A model generated the notes under the pieces. The model was not told where the DNA came from. It saw only the letters and a list, made by a program, of their open reading frames with translations, and ran no database searches. From Acidobacteriota bacterium (GTDB lineage: Bacteria; Acidobacteriota; Terriglobia; Terriglobales; Acidobacteriaceae), in the NCBI GenBank assembly GCA_013289685.1, contig JABCZL010000008.1:124001-188000 (forward strand): a DNA stretch of 64,000 bases, in the 5' to 3' direction. This document shows positions 25,054-32,340 of this stretch, piece by piece. A program made the position numbers and the translations under genes. Position 1 is the stretch's first letter. Every line of letters begins with the position of its first letter.

Positions 25054-25754
25054 CAGCCGGCGATCTCTTCGAGAATCGGCGCCAGCACGGCGAGTGCACT
25101 CGTACTCAGCACCGTGCGCTTCGCAATCTGCGAGACGTTCGGCGTCTCGGAAACCGCAATGGTGAGTCCATCGCGCGAATTGATGTGCAGCATCACGTGA
25201 ATGTCGGAACTGCCATCACCGGTATAAATGACATGATCGGGTCCAGCCACCTGCTGCTCGAGCAGGCGGTCGAGCACCGCGACTTTTCCGTAGCCCGCGG
25301 TGGCGCGAACGATGGTGTCGATCTCTCCCGATGGCCTGTAGCGAAACTCCGTCCCGAAAATGTGGTCGGGCGGAACAATATCTTCCAGCGCCGAGATAAC
25401 AATCTCCACCGGCGCAGCCGATAGAACATAAAAATCAAATTGATGGCCGTCGATGCCCGCATCCAGAAGTTGGCACAGTAGCTTGATGTCGCCTTTCAGG
25501 CGGATGCGCTTGCCCACCTCGTGAAGATGTTCCTTGCGAACTTTCGCTTTGAACTCCGGATCATGCAGCAGCAAATAGGCCAGTTCCGCGCCCTGCTGCA
25601 CCAGGTTGATCTTGGCCATTCCCTTGGACTTGCGTTCGAATTCCTCGGTGGGAATGCCGACCAACTCAGCGAGCACGTAGCCCGAATCGTTGAAGGTGAG
25701 CGTCTGGTCAAAGTCGCTCGCGAAAATGTAGCTTTTTAGAGCCTTGTCTGCCAT
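25008..25754 (-). CDS. HAD-superfamily phosphatase (phosphoserine phosphatase-like), probably frameshifted at the C-terminus
   Basis: About 248 residues from the ATG at 25754 (MADKALK); an upstream in-frame ATG at 25790 is possible. Motif I is [10 protein letters not shown], with the nucleophile and acid/base Asp residues near position 11. [12 protein letters not shown] gives motif II, and [14 protein letters not shown] gives motif IV with the metal-binding acidic residues. The insert between motifs resembles the MtnX/phosphoserine phosphatase subgroup (HAD-IB). The substrate is unknown. The end ([11 protein letters not shown]) looks out of frame; the neighbouring frame encodes a plausible 50-residue tail ending just ahead of the hemerythrin gene. 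Confidence 0.78.
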   Translation of the reverse strand: MADKALKSYIFASDFDQTLTFNDSGYVLAELVGIPTEEFERKSKGMAKINLVQQGAELAYLLLHDPEFKAKVRKEHLHEVGKRIRLKGDIKLLCQLLDAGIDGHQFDFYVLSAAPVEIVISALEDIVPPDHIFGTEFRYRPSGEIDTIVRATAGYGKVAVLDRLLEQQVAGPDHVIYTGDGSSDIHVMLHINSRDGLTIAVSETPNVSQIAKRTVLSTSALAVLAPILEEIAGWDVTAFAASSRPTEC

Positions 25755-25907
25755 ATACCATTCGATTCGCGCCAGGGCCCAACGCCCCATTAAAAGAATT
25801 GATTGCGATTATATGCCCGCCTGGTTGCCCCGTTGTGAATATAAGGTGTGAATAAAGACACGGCCGCTCAAGCTTTGAGAATGTAGATTTCAGCTGCGTT
25901 CACAGGA

Positions 25908-26124
25908 GCGAGGATGGTAGTGGTGCAGTTTGAGGGCGGCGATTCGTATCAGGGCATGCCTTCAGGCGTGCCGCAGAAGCCGCCACGTATGCCCGCTTTA
26001 GCGGCTGTGACGGCCAAGGCCAGCGGCTGAAGCCGTTTAGCTTCTTATTCAGCTTGTCGGCATCGCTGAAGCGAAGCCCTGATACGAATCGCCTTCCTCA
26101 AACTGCACCACCACCCGCGAGGAT
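25908..26124. mobile_element. MITE-like element with long terminal inverted repeats
   Basis: About 201 bp (25916-26116). The left end GGTAGTGGTGCAGTTTGAGG and, read from the opposite strand, the right end GGGTGGTGGTGCAGTTTGAGG match closely, and the match continues through GGCGATTCGTATCAGGGC on both sides, about 40 bp. The octamer GCGAGGAT directly flanks both ends (25908-25915 and 26117-26124), as a target-site duplication would. The interior contains smaller palindromes and no reading frame. It occupies most of the 490-bp gap before the small gene at 26281; nothing else is seen there. Confidence 0.6.
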
Positions 26125-26280
26125 CGTCGCCTTTACTAAATTCGTGGGCACGTCCAAAATAGAAGGTTCGGCACTAGATGGTTCGGCTCACGAGGCCAGC
26201 CTCTAACCGTCGATCGAGCCGCAATAGGATTTTTCCGGCACGTTGACACGAGCAGATTCAAGACGAGAAAGAGGAGTCTC

Positions 26281-26472
26281 ATGGCAGTAGTGACAGGTGA
26301 ACTGATCCGAGCAATGAATTATGTGGAAGACATCACGGCGACCTTGCGCCGGATTTGTATTTATATTCCCGCCATGGGCGCGGAGGAGCGCAAGCGGTTG
26401 GCCGACTCGTTGCGCGCGGCCGGCGGCGCCATCGATGCGGCCATCGCGGATTTGGAAAAGGCGGAGAAATAG
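26281..26472 (+). CDS. Small helical protein of unknown function (63 aa)
   Basis: 63 residues, predicted helical (ELIRAMNYVEDITATLRRI, then ADSLRAAGGAIDAAIADLEK). A good Shine-Dalgarno (GAGGAG) lies a few bases before the ATG. The dehydrogenase gene starts 14 bases after its stop, so the two are probably translated from one message. I do not recognise a family. Its base composition and codon use look like those of its neighbours, which supports it being real. Confidence 0.65.
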   Translation: MAVVTGELIRAMNYVEDITATLRRICIYIPAMGAEERKRLADSLRAAGGAIDAAIADLEKAEK

Positions 26473-26486
26473 GTGAGCCGGGTCCG

Positions 26487-27359
26487 ATGAGTGAAGTCAA
26501 CACGATTGCAGTGATCGGCGCCGGCATCATGGGGCGAGGCATCGCGCACGCCGCGGCGCTGGGCGGGTATCGCACCATCCTCGAAGACCTGCTGCCCGGG
26601 GCTCTGCGCAAGGCTGAGACCGAAATTCGCGCCAATCTCGATAAGGCGGTGGAACTCGGCAAGGTCACCGCGCCCGATGCCGATTCGGCGTTTCAGCGAC
26701 TGGAGTACGCGGGCTCCGTCGAACAGGCCGCGCGCGAGGCCGACCTGATCATTGAAGCCGTCCCCGAGGAGATGGAGTCGAAGATCGAGATCTTTACGCT
26801 GCTCGACAAAATCTGCCGGCCTGCGACGATGCTCGCGTCGAACACCTCGTCACTCAGCGTGACGGAAATCGCAAGTGTCACCTACCGCGCGAAAAAGTGT
26901 ATCGGCATGCACTTCTTCAATCCCGTGCACAAAATGAAGCTGCTCGAAGTCGTGCGCGCGCTCGATACCGACGACGACACGCTGGCCACCGCGGTCGAGG
27001 TGGGCAAACGCATGGGCAAGGAAGTCGTTGTAATCAAGGAGTCCCCAGGCTTCGTCACCAGCCGCATCAACGCTATCATCGGCAACGAGGCTTTCCACAT
27101 GCTGCAGGAGGGCATCGCGTCAGCCGCCGACATCGACAAGGCTCTGAAACTGGGGCTGAACCATCCCATGGGTCCGTTTGAGTTGGTGGATCTCGTCGGC
27201 CTCGATACGCGGCTAAGCATTCTCGAATATCTGCACAAATCGCTAGGAGACAAGTATCGACCCGCTCCGCTGCTCGTGCAGTACGTGAAGGCCGGACGCT
27301 TAGGACGAAAGACGGGGCGCGGCGTGTACGAGTATCCGGAAGCGCCTTCCAAACCCTAA
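26487..27359 (+). CDS. 3-hydroxyacyl-CoA (3-hydroxybutyryl-CoA) dehydrogenase
   Basis: 290 residues. The N-terminal Rossmann fold begins VNTIAVIGAGIMGRGIAHAA, binding NAD. The catalytic region has NTSSLSVTEIA and GMHFFNPVHKMKLLEVV, with the His of the His-Glu pair. The C-terminal helical domain has ESPGFVTSRINA and GLNHPMGPFELVDLVGLD. It oxidises (S)-3-hydroxyacyl-CoA to the 3-keto form in beta-oxidation or butyrate metabolism. The ATG at 26487 fits the family start; the reading frame extends further upstream but only over the antisense-like part of the small gene. Confidence 0.93.
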   Translation: MSEVNTIAVIGAGIMGRGIAHAAALGGYRTILEDLLPGALRKAETEIRANLDKAVELGKVTAPDADSAFQRLEYAGSVEQAAREADLIIEAVPEEMESKIEIFTLLDKICRPATMLASNTSSLSVTEIASVTYRAKKCIGMHFFNPVHKMKLLEVVRALDTDDDTLATAVEVGKRMGKEVVVIKESPGFVTSRINAIIGNEAFHMLQEGIASAADIDKALKLGLNHPMGPFELVDLVGLDTRLSILEYLHKSLGDKYRPAPLLVQYVKAGRLGRKTGRGVYEYPEAPSKP

Positions 27360-27366
27360 CCTGAAT

Positions 27367-28539
27367 TTAGGAACGTGTCGCCTCGCTGCGCCGTCGCCAC
27401 ATAATTTTAGGTGTCGCCGCTTTGTGCCCGAAACTCAGGCCTGCCAGGGCTGCGACCTTCTCTTCTTCGATTCCCTTGCTCGCGACCATGACGTGAAAGC
27501 TCTCTCCCATCCCAGCGGGAGTGACCAGGTGTTTGAGCTGCAAAGCTACCTTCGCGAGCTCCTGCGGCAAGCGGCATTCCTCGAAAGCGTCGGCAAATTC
27601 ATTGGCCTCGCCAATACCCAGCAGAAACTGAGATTGGGTGACGAGCTTCTGCGGCCGCATACCCTGTTGTTCCGCGCTCGCTGCCAGCGCTGTGAAGTTT
27701 ACGTCGGCGGTGATGTCCTGTTCGCCGGGCGCCTCGTAAGGGTTGGCGCTCACCGAATGCTGGCGGATCGCCTTCAGCGTTCCGCGATGCCGTCCCGCAA
27801 GTTGTTCATCGCGAGCGTAGCCGTAATCGATGACCACTACGAATCCGCGCTCGAGGTGGGCAGCGCCACTCATGTGAGTCTGCGCTTGCAGGGGCACTTC
27901 AACCCGCTCACCGGGCCCAGGATGGATTGAATAACGGTCGAGGAATTCGAGTTCTTCCGGCGACGCCTGCGTCCAGGTCTCAACAAAATGGTCATGCCGC
28001 GCGTCGATGCGCATGGCGCCGTTGGAACTGAGAATCTCGACCGGCAGGGCATCAAAGAATTCGTTAGCGAAGACGATCGTCGGTGTGCTGACATCCTCGC
28101 TCACTTCCTCGCCCGACAGCAGCGCCTTGCCCGATTCGAAATGACGGCTCAGAGCAATCTCCATTCGCTCGCGCAACGCTGGCGAGCGTTCGTCTAAAAC
28201 GTAACGAAGCGCCCCAAAGAAGTCTGGAAACTTTTTCTCCGACCAATCCAGCACATCCTGCGCAAAAAGTCCGCGGCCCGGGCCAAGTTCTTTCAGCGTG
28301 ATCTGTGCTGGAGAGCCCAACGCCCGCCACATTTCCTCGAATTGCCGCGCCAGCAGCCGTCCAAATACCGCATGCACATCGCTGGAAGTGTAGAAGTCTC
28401 CCGCTTTTCCGAACTGGCCCGCGTTGCGGGAGTAGTAGCCGAGTTCAGGATCGTAAAGGCAAATCTCCATGTAGCGCGAGAAGGGAATCGGGCCGTGTTC
28501 GCGGATCTCCTGCTCGATCTTTTGGCGGAGCGTGCTCAC
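27367..28539 (-). CDS. MidA/NDUFAF7-type SAM-dependent methyltransferase
   Basis: 390 residues, GTG start overlapping the upstream stop by four bases (GTGA). The family's N-terminal motif PFSRYMEICLYDPELGYYS is present, followed by the SAM-binding motif LKELGPGRGLFAQDVL near residue 85 and ANEFFDALPVE near 165. The eukaryotic homologue methylates an arginine of complex I NDUFS2; the bacterial target is not known. It converges on the dehydrogenase gene seven bases away. Confidence 0.88.
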   Translation of the reverse strand: MSTLRQKIEQEIREHGPIPFSRYMEICLYDPELGYYSRNAGQFGKAGDFYTSSDVHAVFGRLLARQFEEMWRALGSPAQITLKELGPGRGLFAQDVLDWSEKKFPDFFGALRYVLDERSPALRERMEIALSRHFESGKALLSGEEVSEDVSTPTIVFANEFFDALPVEILSSNGAMRIDARHDHFVETWTQASPEELEFLDRYSIHPGPGERVEVPLQAQTHMSGAAHLERGFVVVIDYGYARDEQLAGRHRGTLKAIRQHSVSANPYEAPGEQDITADVNFTALAASAEQQGMRPQKLVTQSQFLLGIGEANEFADAFEECRLPQELAKVALQLKHLVTPAGMGESFHVMVASKGIEEEKVAALAGLSFGHKAATPKIMWRRRSEATRS

Positions 28540-28835
28540 AGTCCCTTCCGCTGACGGTCGGCGCGGTCCTGCGGCGTGCGGATGAACATTTCCATGAAGT
28601 AGTCATGGAGCGCGTCGAAGAGTTGGCGTTGGAAGCTCCATTCGAACTGGGAATCGTCGAGATCGCGGGGATGCAGATCGAAATAGTAGGTGTGCACCGG
28701 AATGCTCTCGTCTTTGAATTTGATGATGATCTCAACTCCTTCGCCTTTGGCTCGCGCCGAGAAGTTCAGCAGGGGATGTTCGTATAGGCGCAGTTGCGCC
28801 AGCACGCGGTCGAGTCGGGAAGCTGCCGTAGACAC
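28536..28835 (-). CDS. Conserved-looking hypothetical protein upstream of the MidA gene
   Basis: About 99 residues from GTG 28835; an ATG at 28886 would add 17 residues but would overlap the palindromic operator of the toxin-antitoxin locus, so I prefer the shorter form. It is a small alpha/beta protein (VLAQLRLYEHPLLNFSARA, then VEIIIKFKDESIPVHTYYF, FEWSFQRQLFDALHDYFME). No family recognised. The GTGA overlap with the methyltransferase indicates translational coupling. Confidence 0.6.
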   Translation of the reverse strand: MSTAASRLDRVLAQLRLYEHPLLNFSARAKGEGVEIIIKFKDESIPVHTYYFDLHPRDLDDSQFEWSFQRQLFDALHDYFMEMFIRTPQDRADRQRKGL

Positions 28836-28866
28836 GGAAAGATTGTAAAGCAAGAAGATTGAATTA

Positions 28867-28885
28867 TGTACAGTATTCCTGTACA
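28867..28885. promoter_or_regulatory. Palindromic operator candidate of the toxin-antitoxin pair
   Basis: TGTACAG and CTGTACA, perfect 7-bp arms around TATTC, centred 30 bases before the antitoxin start. Type II antitoxins of the YefM/Phd family repress their own promoters by binding such palindromes (YefM sites also contain TGTACA). It also covers the region just upstream of the divergent hypothetical gene. Confidence 0.65.
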
Positions 28886-28905
28886 TTTGGAATGCGAGGC
28901 TTTAA

Positions 28906-29184
28906 GTGACCGAGACGACGTATACCAATCTGCGCCAAAGTCTGGCGTCCGTGCTTGACCGCGTGGCCAACGACCATGAAATTGTGATCGTGCGCCGGAA
29001 GGGCGATCAGAGGGTTGCGATGGTTCCCGCCGATGAACTCGCCGGCCTCATAGAGACCGCGCATCTTCTGAGATCGCCAAAGAATGCGCGGCGACTGTTG
29101 ACTGCACTGCGGCGGGCAACTGCGAGAAAAGGCAAACCGGAGTCGTTGGACAAACTCCGCCGGGAGATTGGACTTGCCGGCTAA
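28906..29184 (+). CDS. Phd/YefM-family antitoxin
   Basis: 92 residues from GTG 28906, preceded by GAGG. The N-terminal DNA-binding fold is typical: TNLRQSLASVLDRVANDHE, then IVIVRRKGDQRVAMVPADELAGL. The C-terminal part, which wraps the toxin in this family, is Arg/Lys-rich here (NARRLLTALRRATARKGKPE). It overlaps the toxin gene by 17 bases. Confidence 0.9.
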   Translation: MTETTYTNLRQSLASVLDRVANDHEIVIVRRKGDQRVAMVPADELAGLIETAHLLRSPKNARRLLTALRRATARKGKPESLDKLRREIGLAG

Positions 29185-29446
29185 GGTAGACCGGGACGCA
29201 GTCTTTCATTCCGAGTTCCGGCAAGACCTTCGCTACTGGGTCGAAACCGACCGAAAAATTGCGCTTCGCGCCCTCGAACTCATCGAAGGAATCTTACGCG
29301 ACCCCTTCACAGGAATCGGAAAGCCGGAGCCCCTGAAGTACATCCTTGCGGGATGCTGGTCGCGCCGGTTGACCCAAGAGCACCGGCTAGTGTACCGCGT
29401 GAGCGAACGAAGGATTGATTTTCTGCAGGCGCGCTACCACTACTAA
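29168..29446 (+). CDS. YoeB-family ribosome-dependent mRNA endoribonuclease toxin
   Basis: 92 residues from TTG 29168; a TTG at 29174 is also possible. Matches YoeB/Txe closely: FRQDLRYWVETDRKIALRAL, then DPFTGIGKPEPLKYILAGCW, SRRLTQEHRLVYRV and the terminal RYHY. The residues needed for cleavage in YoeB (a Glu in GKPEPLK, an Arg in the HRLVY region and the final His-Tyr) are all present, so it should be active. Confidence 0.92.
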   Translation: MDLPAKVDRDAVFHSEFRQDLRYWVETDRKIALRALELIEGILRDPFTGIGKPEPLKYILAGCWSRRLTQEHRLVYRVSERRIDFLQARYHY

Positions 29447-29459
29447 AGGCGAGAGGAAA

Positions 29460-30698
29460 TTATTCGTAACGCAGCGCTTCGATAGGATTCAGCCTGGCGG
29501 CCTTGATCGCGGGCAGCATGCCGCTGATGATGCCGACGAAGCTCAGAATCATCGTCGACCAGATCAGCGTGGAGGAGTCAATATAGAGGTGAATGTCGCC
29601 CTCGCTGGCGTTTTCTTCAAATGCACTCCACAGCGTGAGCGATCCCACAGACCACGACACCAGATATGCGAGGGCCACGCCCAACAGCCCGCCCAAAGCG
29701 GTAATCACCAGAGCTTCCGCCAGGAATTGAAACAGAATGTGCCAGCGGTGCGCGCCCAACGCTTTCTCCACGCCAATTTCGCGGGTGCGCTGCGTGACCG
29801 ACACCAGCATGATGTTCATCAGTCCCACGCCGCCGATTCCCAGTGTCAGCAATCCGATAAATCCGAGCAGAATCTTGATCCCGGTGGAGATTACCTGCAA
29901 ATCCATCAGATCGGCAAACACGTCGAAGACAAAGATGGCGCGGTGATCTTTGGGATCGAAGCTGTGGTGAAAGGCCATCGATTCACGTACCGCCTGCACG
30001 ACCTTAGCATGATCCCCTTCGTATTCCATCACGACCGAGCTCAAGTAGTACGTGTTGGTCAGGTCGCTCATGGCGCTGTAGGGAACGTAGACGTGCTCGT
30101 TGATGTTGTCGTCCCCGTTCTGCACCTGATGCTTGAGCACGCCGACGATCTGGTAGGAAATGCCGTCCAGGCGGAGATTCTCGCCGAGCGCGTTTTGGCC
30201 CGAGAACAGCTTTTTCTTCGCGTCGGAGCCGATCACGGCGACGCGCGTGTGCGTGAAGTCGTCGGCCTCGCTGAAGAAGCTGCCTTCCGCCACCTCCATC
30301 TTGCGCATCCGTCCATACGAGGCATAAACGCCACTGACGCCATAGTTCGAACTGCGCGTGCCATAGGCGACCACGCAATTCTTGAACGCCTCCGGCGAAA
30401 CCCGCTTCAGCAGCGGAACTTCGGCGCGAATGGAATCGACATCGTTGATGGTGAGGCGAACCTGCGTTCCCGCTTTCGTGCCTCCAGCCTGCAACTCGGT
30501 GCGGCCGGGAAAAATGAAGACGAGGTTGGTGCCAAACGAGCGGAACGCCGACCACAATCCTCGCTCGAAACCCGTGCCATAGGCCAGCAGCAGCACAACC
30601 GTGGCGATGCCCCATGCCATCCCGAGCATGGTCAGCAGGCTCCGGCGCCGGTTATGGCGCAACGCGTTGTAAGCCTGAGTTGCGAGATCGACGATCAT
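29460..30698 (-). CDS. MacB/FtsX-type ABC transporter permease (second of two)
   Basis: 412 residues. N-terminal membrane helix (SLLTMLGMAWGIATVVLLLAY), a periplasmic MacB-like domain (about 45-270), then three helices of the FtsX fold (LLGFIGLLTLGIGGVGLMNIMLVSV, and RTREIGVEKALGAH, the cytoplasmic coupling loop). The family moves lipoproteins, peptides or signals mechanically across the envelope. No ATPase gene lies next to it. It is a paralogue of the permease just upstream. Confidence 0.87.
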   Translation of the reverse strand: MIVDLATQAYNALRHNRRRSLLTMLGMAWGIATVVLLLAYGTGFERGLWSAFRSFGTNLVFIFPGRTELQAGGTKAGTQVRLTINDVDSIRAEVPLLKRVSPEAFKNCVVAYGTRSSNYGVSGVYASYGRMRKMEVAEGSFFSEADDFTHTRVAVIGSDAKKKLFSGQNALGENLRLDGISYQIVGVLKHQVQNGDDNINEHVYVPYSAMSDLTNTYYLSSVVMEYEGDHAKVVQAVRESMAFHHSFDPKDHRAIFVFDVFADLMDLQVISTGIKILLGFIGLLTLGIGGVGLMNIMLVSVTQRTREIGVEKALGAHRWHILFQFLAEALVITALGGLLGVALAYLVSWSVGSLTLWSAFEENASEGDIHLYIDSSTLIWSTMILSFVGIISGMLPAIKAARLNPIEALRYE

Positions 30699-30705
30699 GG
30701 AAAAC

Positions 30706-30786
30706 AGCTCCTAGCTCCTAGCTTCTAGCTTCTAGCTTCAAACCTGACTCCCGCCCGGTTTGGCTAGGAGCTAGCAGCTGGAAGCT
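30706..30786. repeat. Two facing period-7 arrays forming a hairpin
   Basis: Five heptamers AGCTCCT, AGCTCCT, AGCTTCT, AGCTTCT, AGCTTCA (30706-30740) face AGGAGCT, AGCAGCT, GGAAGCT (30766-30786), so the arrays pair with each other; the outer edges AAAACAGCT and AGCTGTTTT also pair. It fills the gap between the two permease genes and could attenuate or process their message. Confidence 0.75.
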
Positions 30787-30791
30787 GTTTT

Positions 30792-32039
30792 TTACTCCTG
30801 CCGCAGCGCTTCAACCGGCGGCAATAGCGCCGCTTTTCGTGCCGGATACAAACCCGCGGCTATCCCTGCAATCGCCAGCGAGCCAATCGCTGCGATAGCC
30901 GATGCCGGGATAATTCGGGGCGTGTCAAAGCCCTCCGGCGACGGCAACATGGCCAGCAGCGTCACAAAGCCGGTTGCGATGGCCAATCCAATCCCGCCGC
31001 TGAACGCAGTCAAGAACGCACCTTCGATAAAGAACTGCGTCAGGATGGCGCGATAGGTCGCGCCCAGCGCTTTGCGCAGACCAATCTCTTTCGTCCGCTC
31101 CGTCACCGACACCAGCATGATGTTGATGATGCCGATGGCCCCCAGGCCCAGGGTCACAACCCCTACCACTCCCAGAAACCAGTCCATGGCATCGAAAATC
31201 CTGCCCACGCGCTTCATGTTTTCAATCGTGTCCCAGTCTTCGAAAGCGTCTTGCAGCTTGGGATTGAAACCGTGGCGGCGCGCGATGATGCGATGAATCT
31301 CGTCCTTCGCCTCGGCGTGCAGTTCCTTGGTGATCGGGCGATAGTTGATGAACGAGATCGCGTTCTCCGAATTGGCCTTGGCCATCGGGAACAGGTCGCG
31401 CATGGTTTCAATGGGAATAAATATCCGCGAGTTCGTTCCGTTATTGCCGTCGCGCCCGACTTTCGCGACCACACCGACCACGTCAAAGTTGATACCGTTG
31501 AGCAAAATTGTCGACCCCACGGCCGGACGTCCTGGAAACATGTTCTTCAGCAGTTCCCAGCCCACGATGGCCACGCGGCGGCGGTCGGCATTGTCCTGGT
31601 TATTGAACCAGCGGCCCGGTTCCACGGGAACGTTGCGAATCTGGTTGTAGTCGGAGGCCACGCCGAAAACCTGGCCGTTGGTCGAACCGTAATCGCTGAC
31701 CGCCCGGATGTCCTCACGATTCAAAACCGGCGACAGCGCCCCCACGAACTGGGCCTCATTGCGGATCGCCAGATAGTCTTTGTAGGTGAAGTAGTAGAGC
31801 TGCCCGGACTGCGTGCTGCCCTCGACTGCCGGAATGCGTCCGGGAAACATAAACATAATGTTTTGACCGAGAGTCGCGAGCTGCTTTTCCTGGCCGCTGC
31901 GAAAGCCTTCTCCCAGACCGACCAGCAGCAGCAACGATCCCACGCCCCACGCGATTCCGAACATGGTGAGGAACGAGCGCAGCTTGTGCGCCCACAGGGT
32001 CGACAGGGACTGCCGCACGATGTCCAGAAGCATTCGCAT
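30792..32039 (-). CDS. MacB/FtsX-type ABC transporter permease (first of two)
   Basis: 415 residues, same layout as its neighbour: N-terminal helix (SFLTMFGIAWGVGSLLLLVGLGEG), periplasmic MacB-like domain, and three C-terminal helices with VTLGLGAIGIINIMLVSV and RTKEIGLRKALGAT. Both proteins share the PGR-x(4)-G-type segment after the first helix, showing an old duplication. ATG 32039 is used; ATG 32033 is also possible and neither has a good ribosome-binding site. Confidence 0.87.
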   Translation of the reverse strand: MRMLLDIVRQSLSTLWAHKLRSFLTMFGIAWGVGSLLLLVGLGEGFRSGQEKQLATLGQNIMFMFPGRIPAVEGSTQSGQLYYFTYKDYLAIRNEAQFVGALSPVLNREDIRAVSDYGSTNGQVFGVASDYNQIRNVPVEPGRWFNNQDNADRRRVAIVGWELLKNMFPGRPAVGSTILLNGINFDVVGVVAKVGRDGNNGTNSRIFIPIETMRDLFPMAKANSENAISFINYRPITKELHAEAKDEIHRIIARRHGFNPKLQDAFEDWDTIENMKRVGRIFDAMDWFLGVVGVVTLGLGAIGIINIMLVSVTERTKEIGLRKALGATYRAILTQFFIEGAFLTAFSGGIGLAIATGFVTLLAMLPSPEGFDTPRIIPASAIAAIGSLAIAGIAAGLYPARKAALLPPVEALRQE

Positions 32040-32056
32040 ACAATGTTGGAGAATAA

Positions 32057-32090
32057 TGCCCCCACGCCTCCGGGGAGGAGCGTGGGGGCA
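32057..32090. repeat. GC-rich hairpin upstream of the permease pair
   Basis: Perfect 11-bp arms TGCCCCCACGC and GCGTGGGGGCA with an inner CTCC/GGAG-like pairing. It lies 18 bases before the permease start codon. A second hairpin, GCCGCAC, AAGA, GTGCGGC, is at 32247-32264. The 301-bp gap contains these two palindromes and no gene that I can support. Confidence 0.65.
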
Positions 32091-32340
32091 CCCGGGTAAC
32101 GTTCAGGCGAGGGGTCTCAATCCCGCCTAACCATCTGATCAGATATACGCAGCCGGGTCCCTTAAAGTTCCCTGCTGGCATGTAGTGACTTAGACCCCGC
32201 GAAGAGGAAAAAGGTTAGCCGATCCGGACTATGTTGGCCACGGCGTGCCGCACAAGAGTGCGGCCACATCAGAGCACAGCGGCTGGACATCAACTGTTTA
32301 TCGTCCGACGAAAGAAAGGAATCTGTTGTACCGGAGTGTC

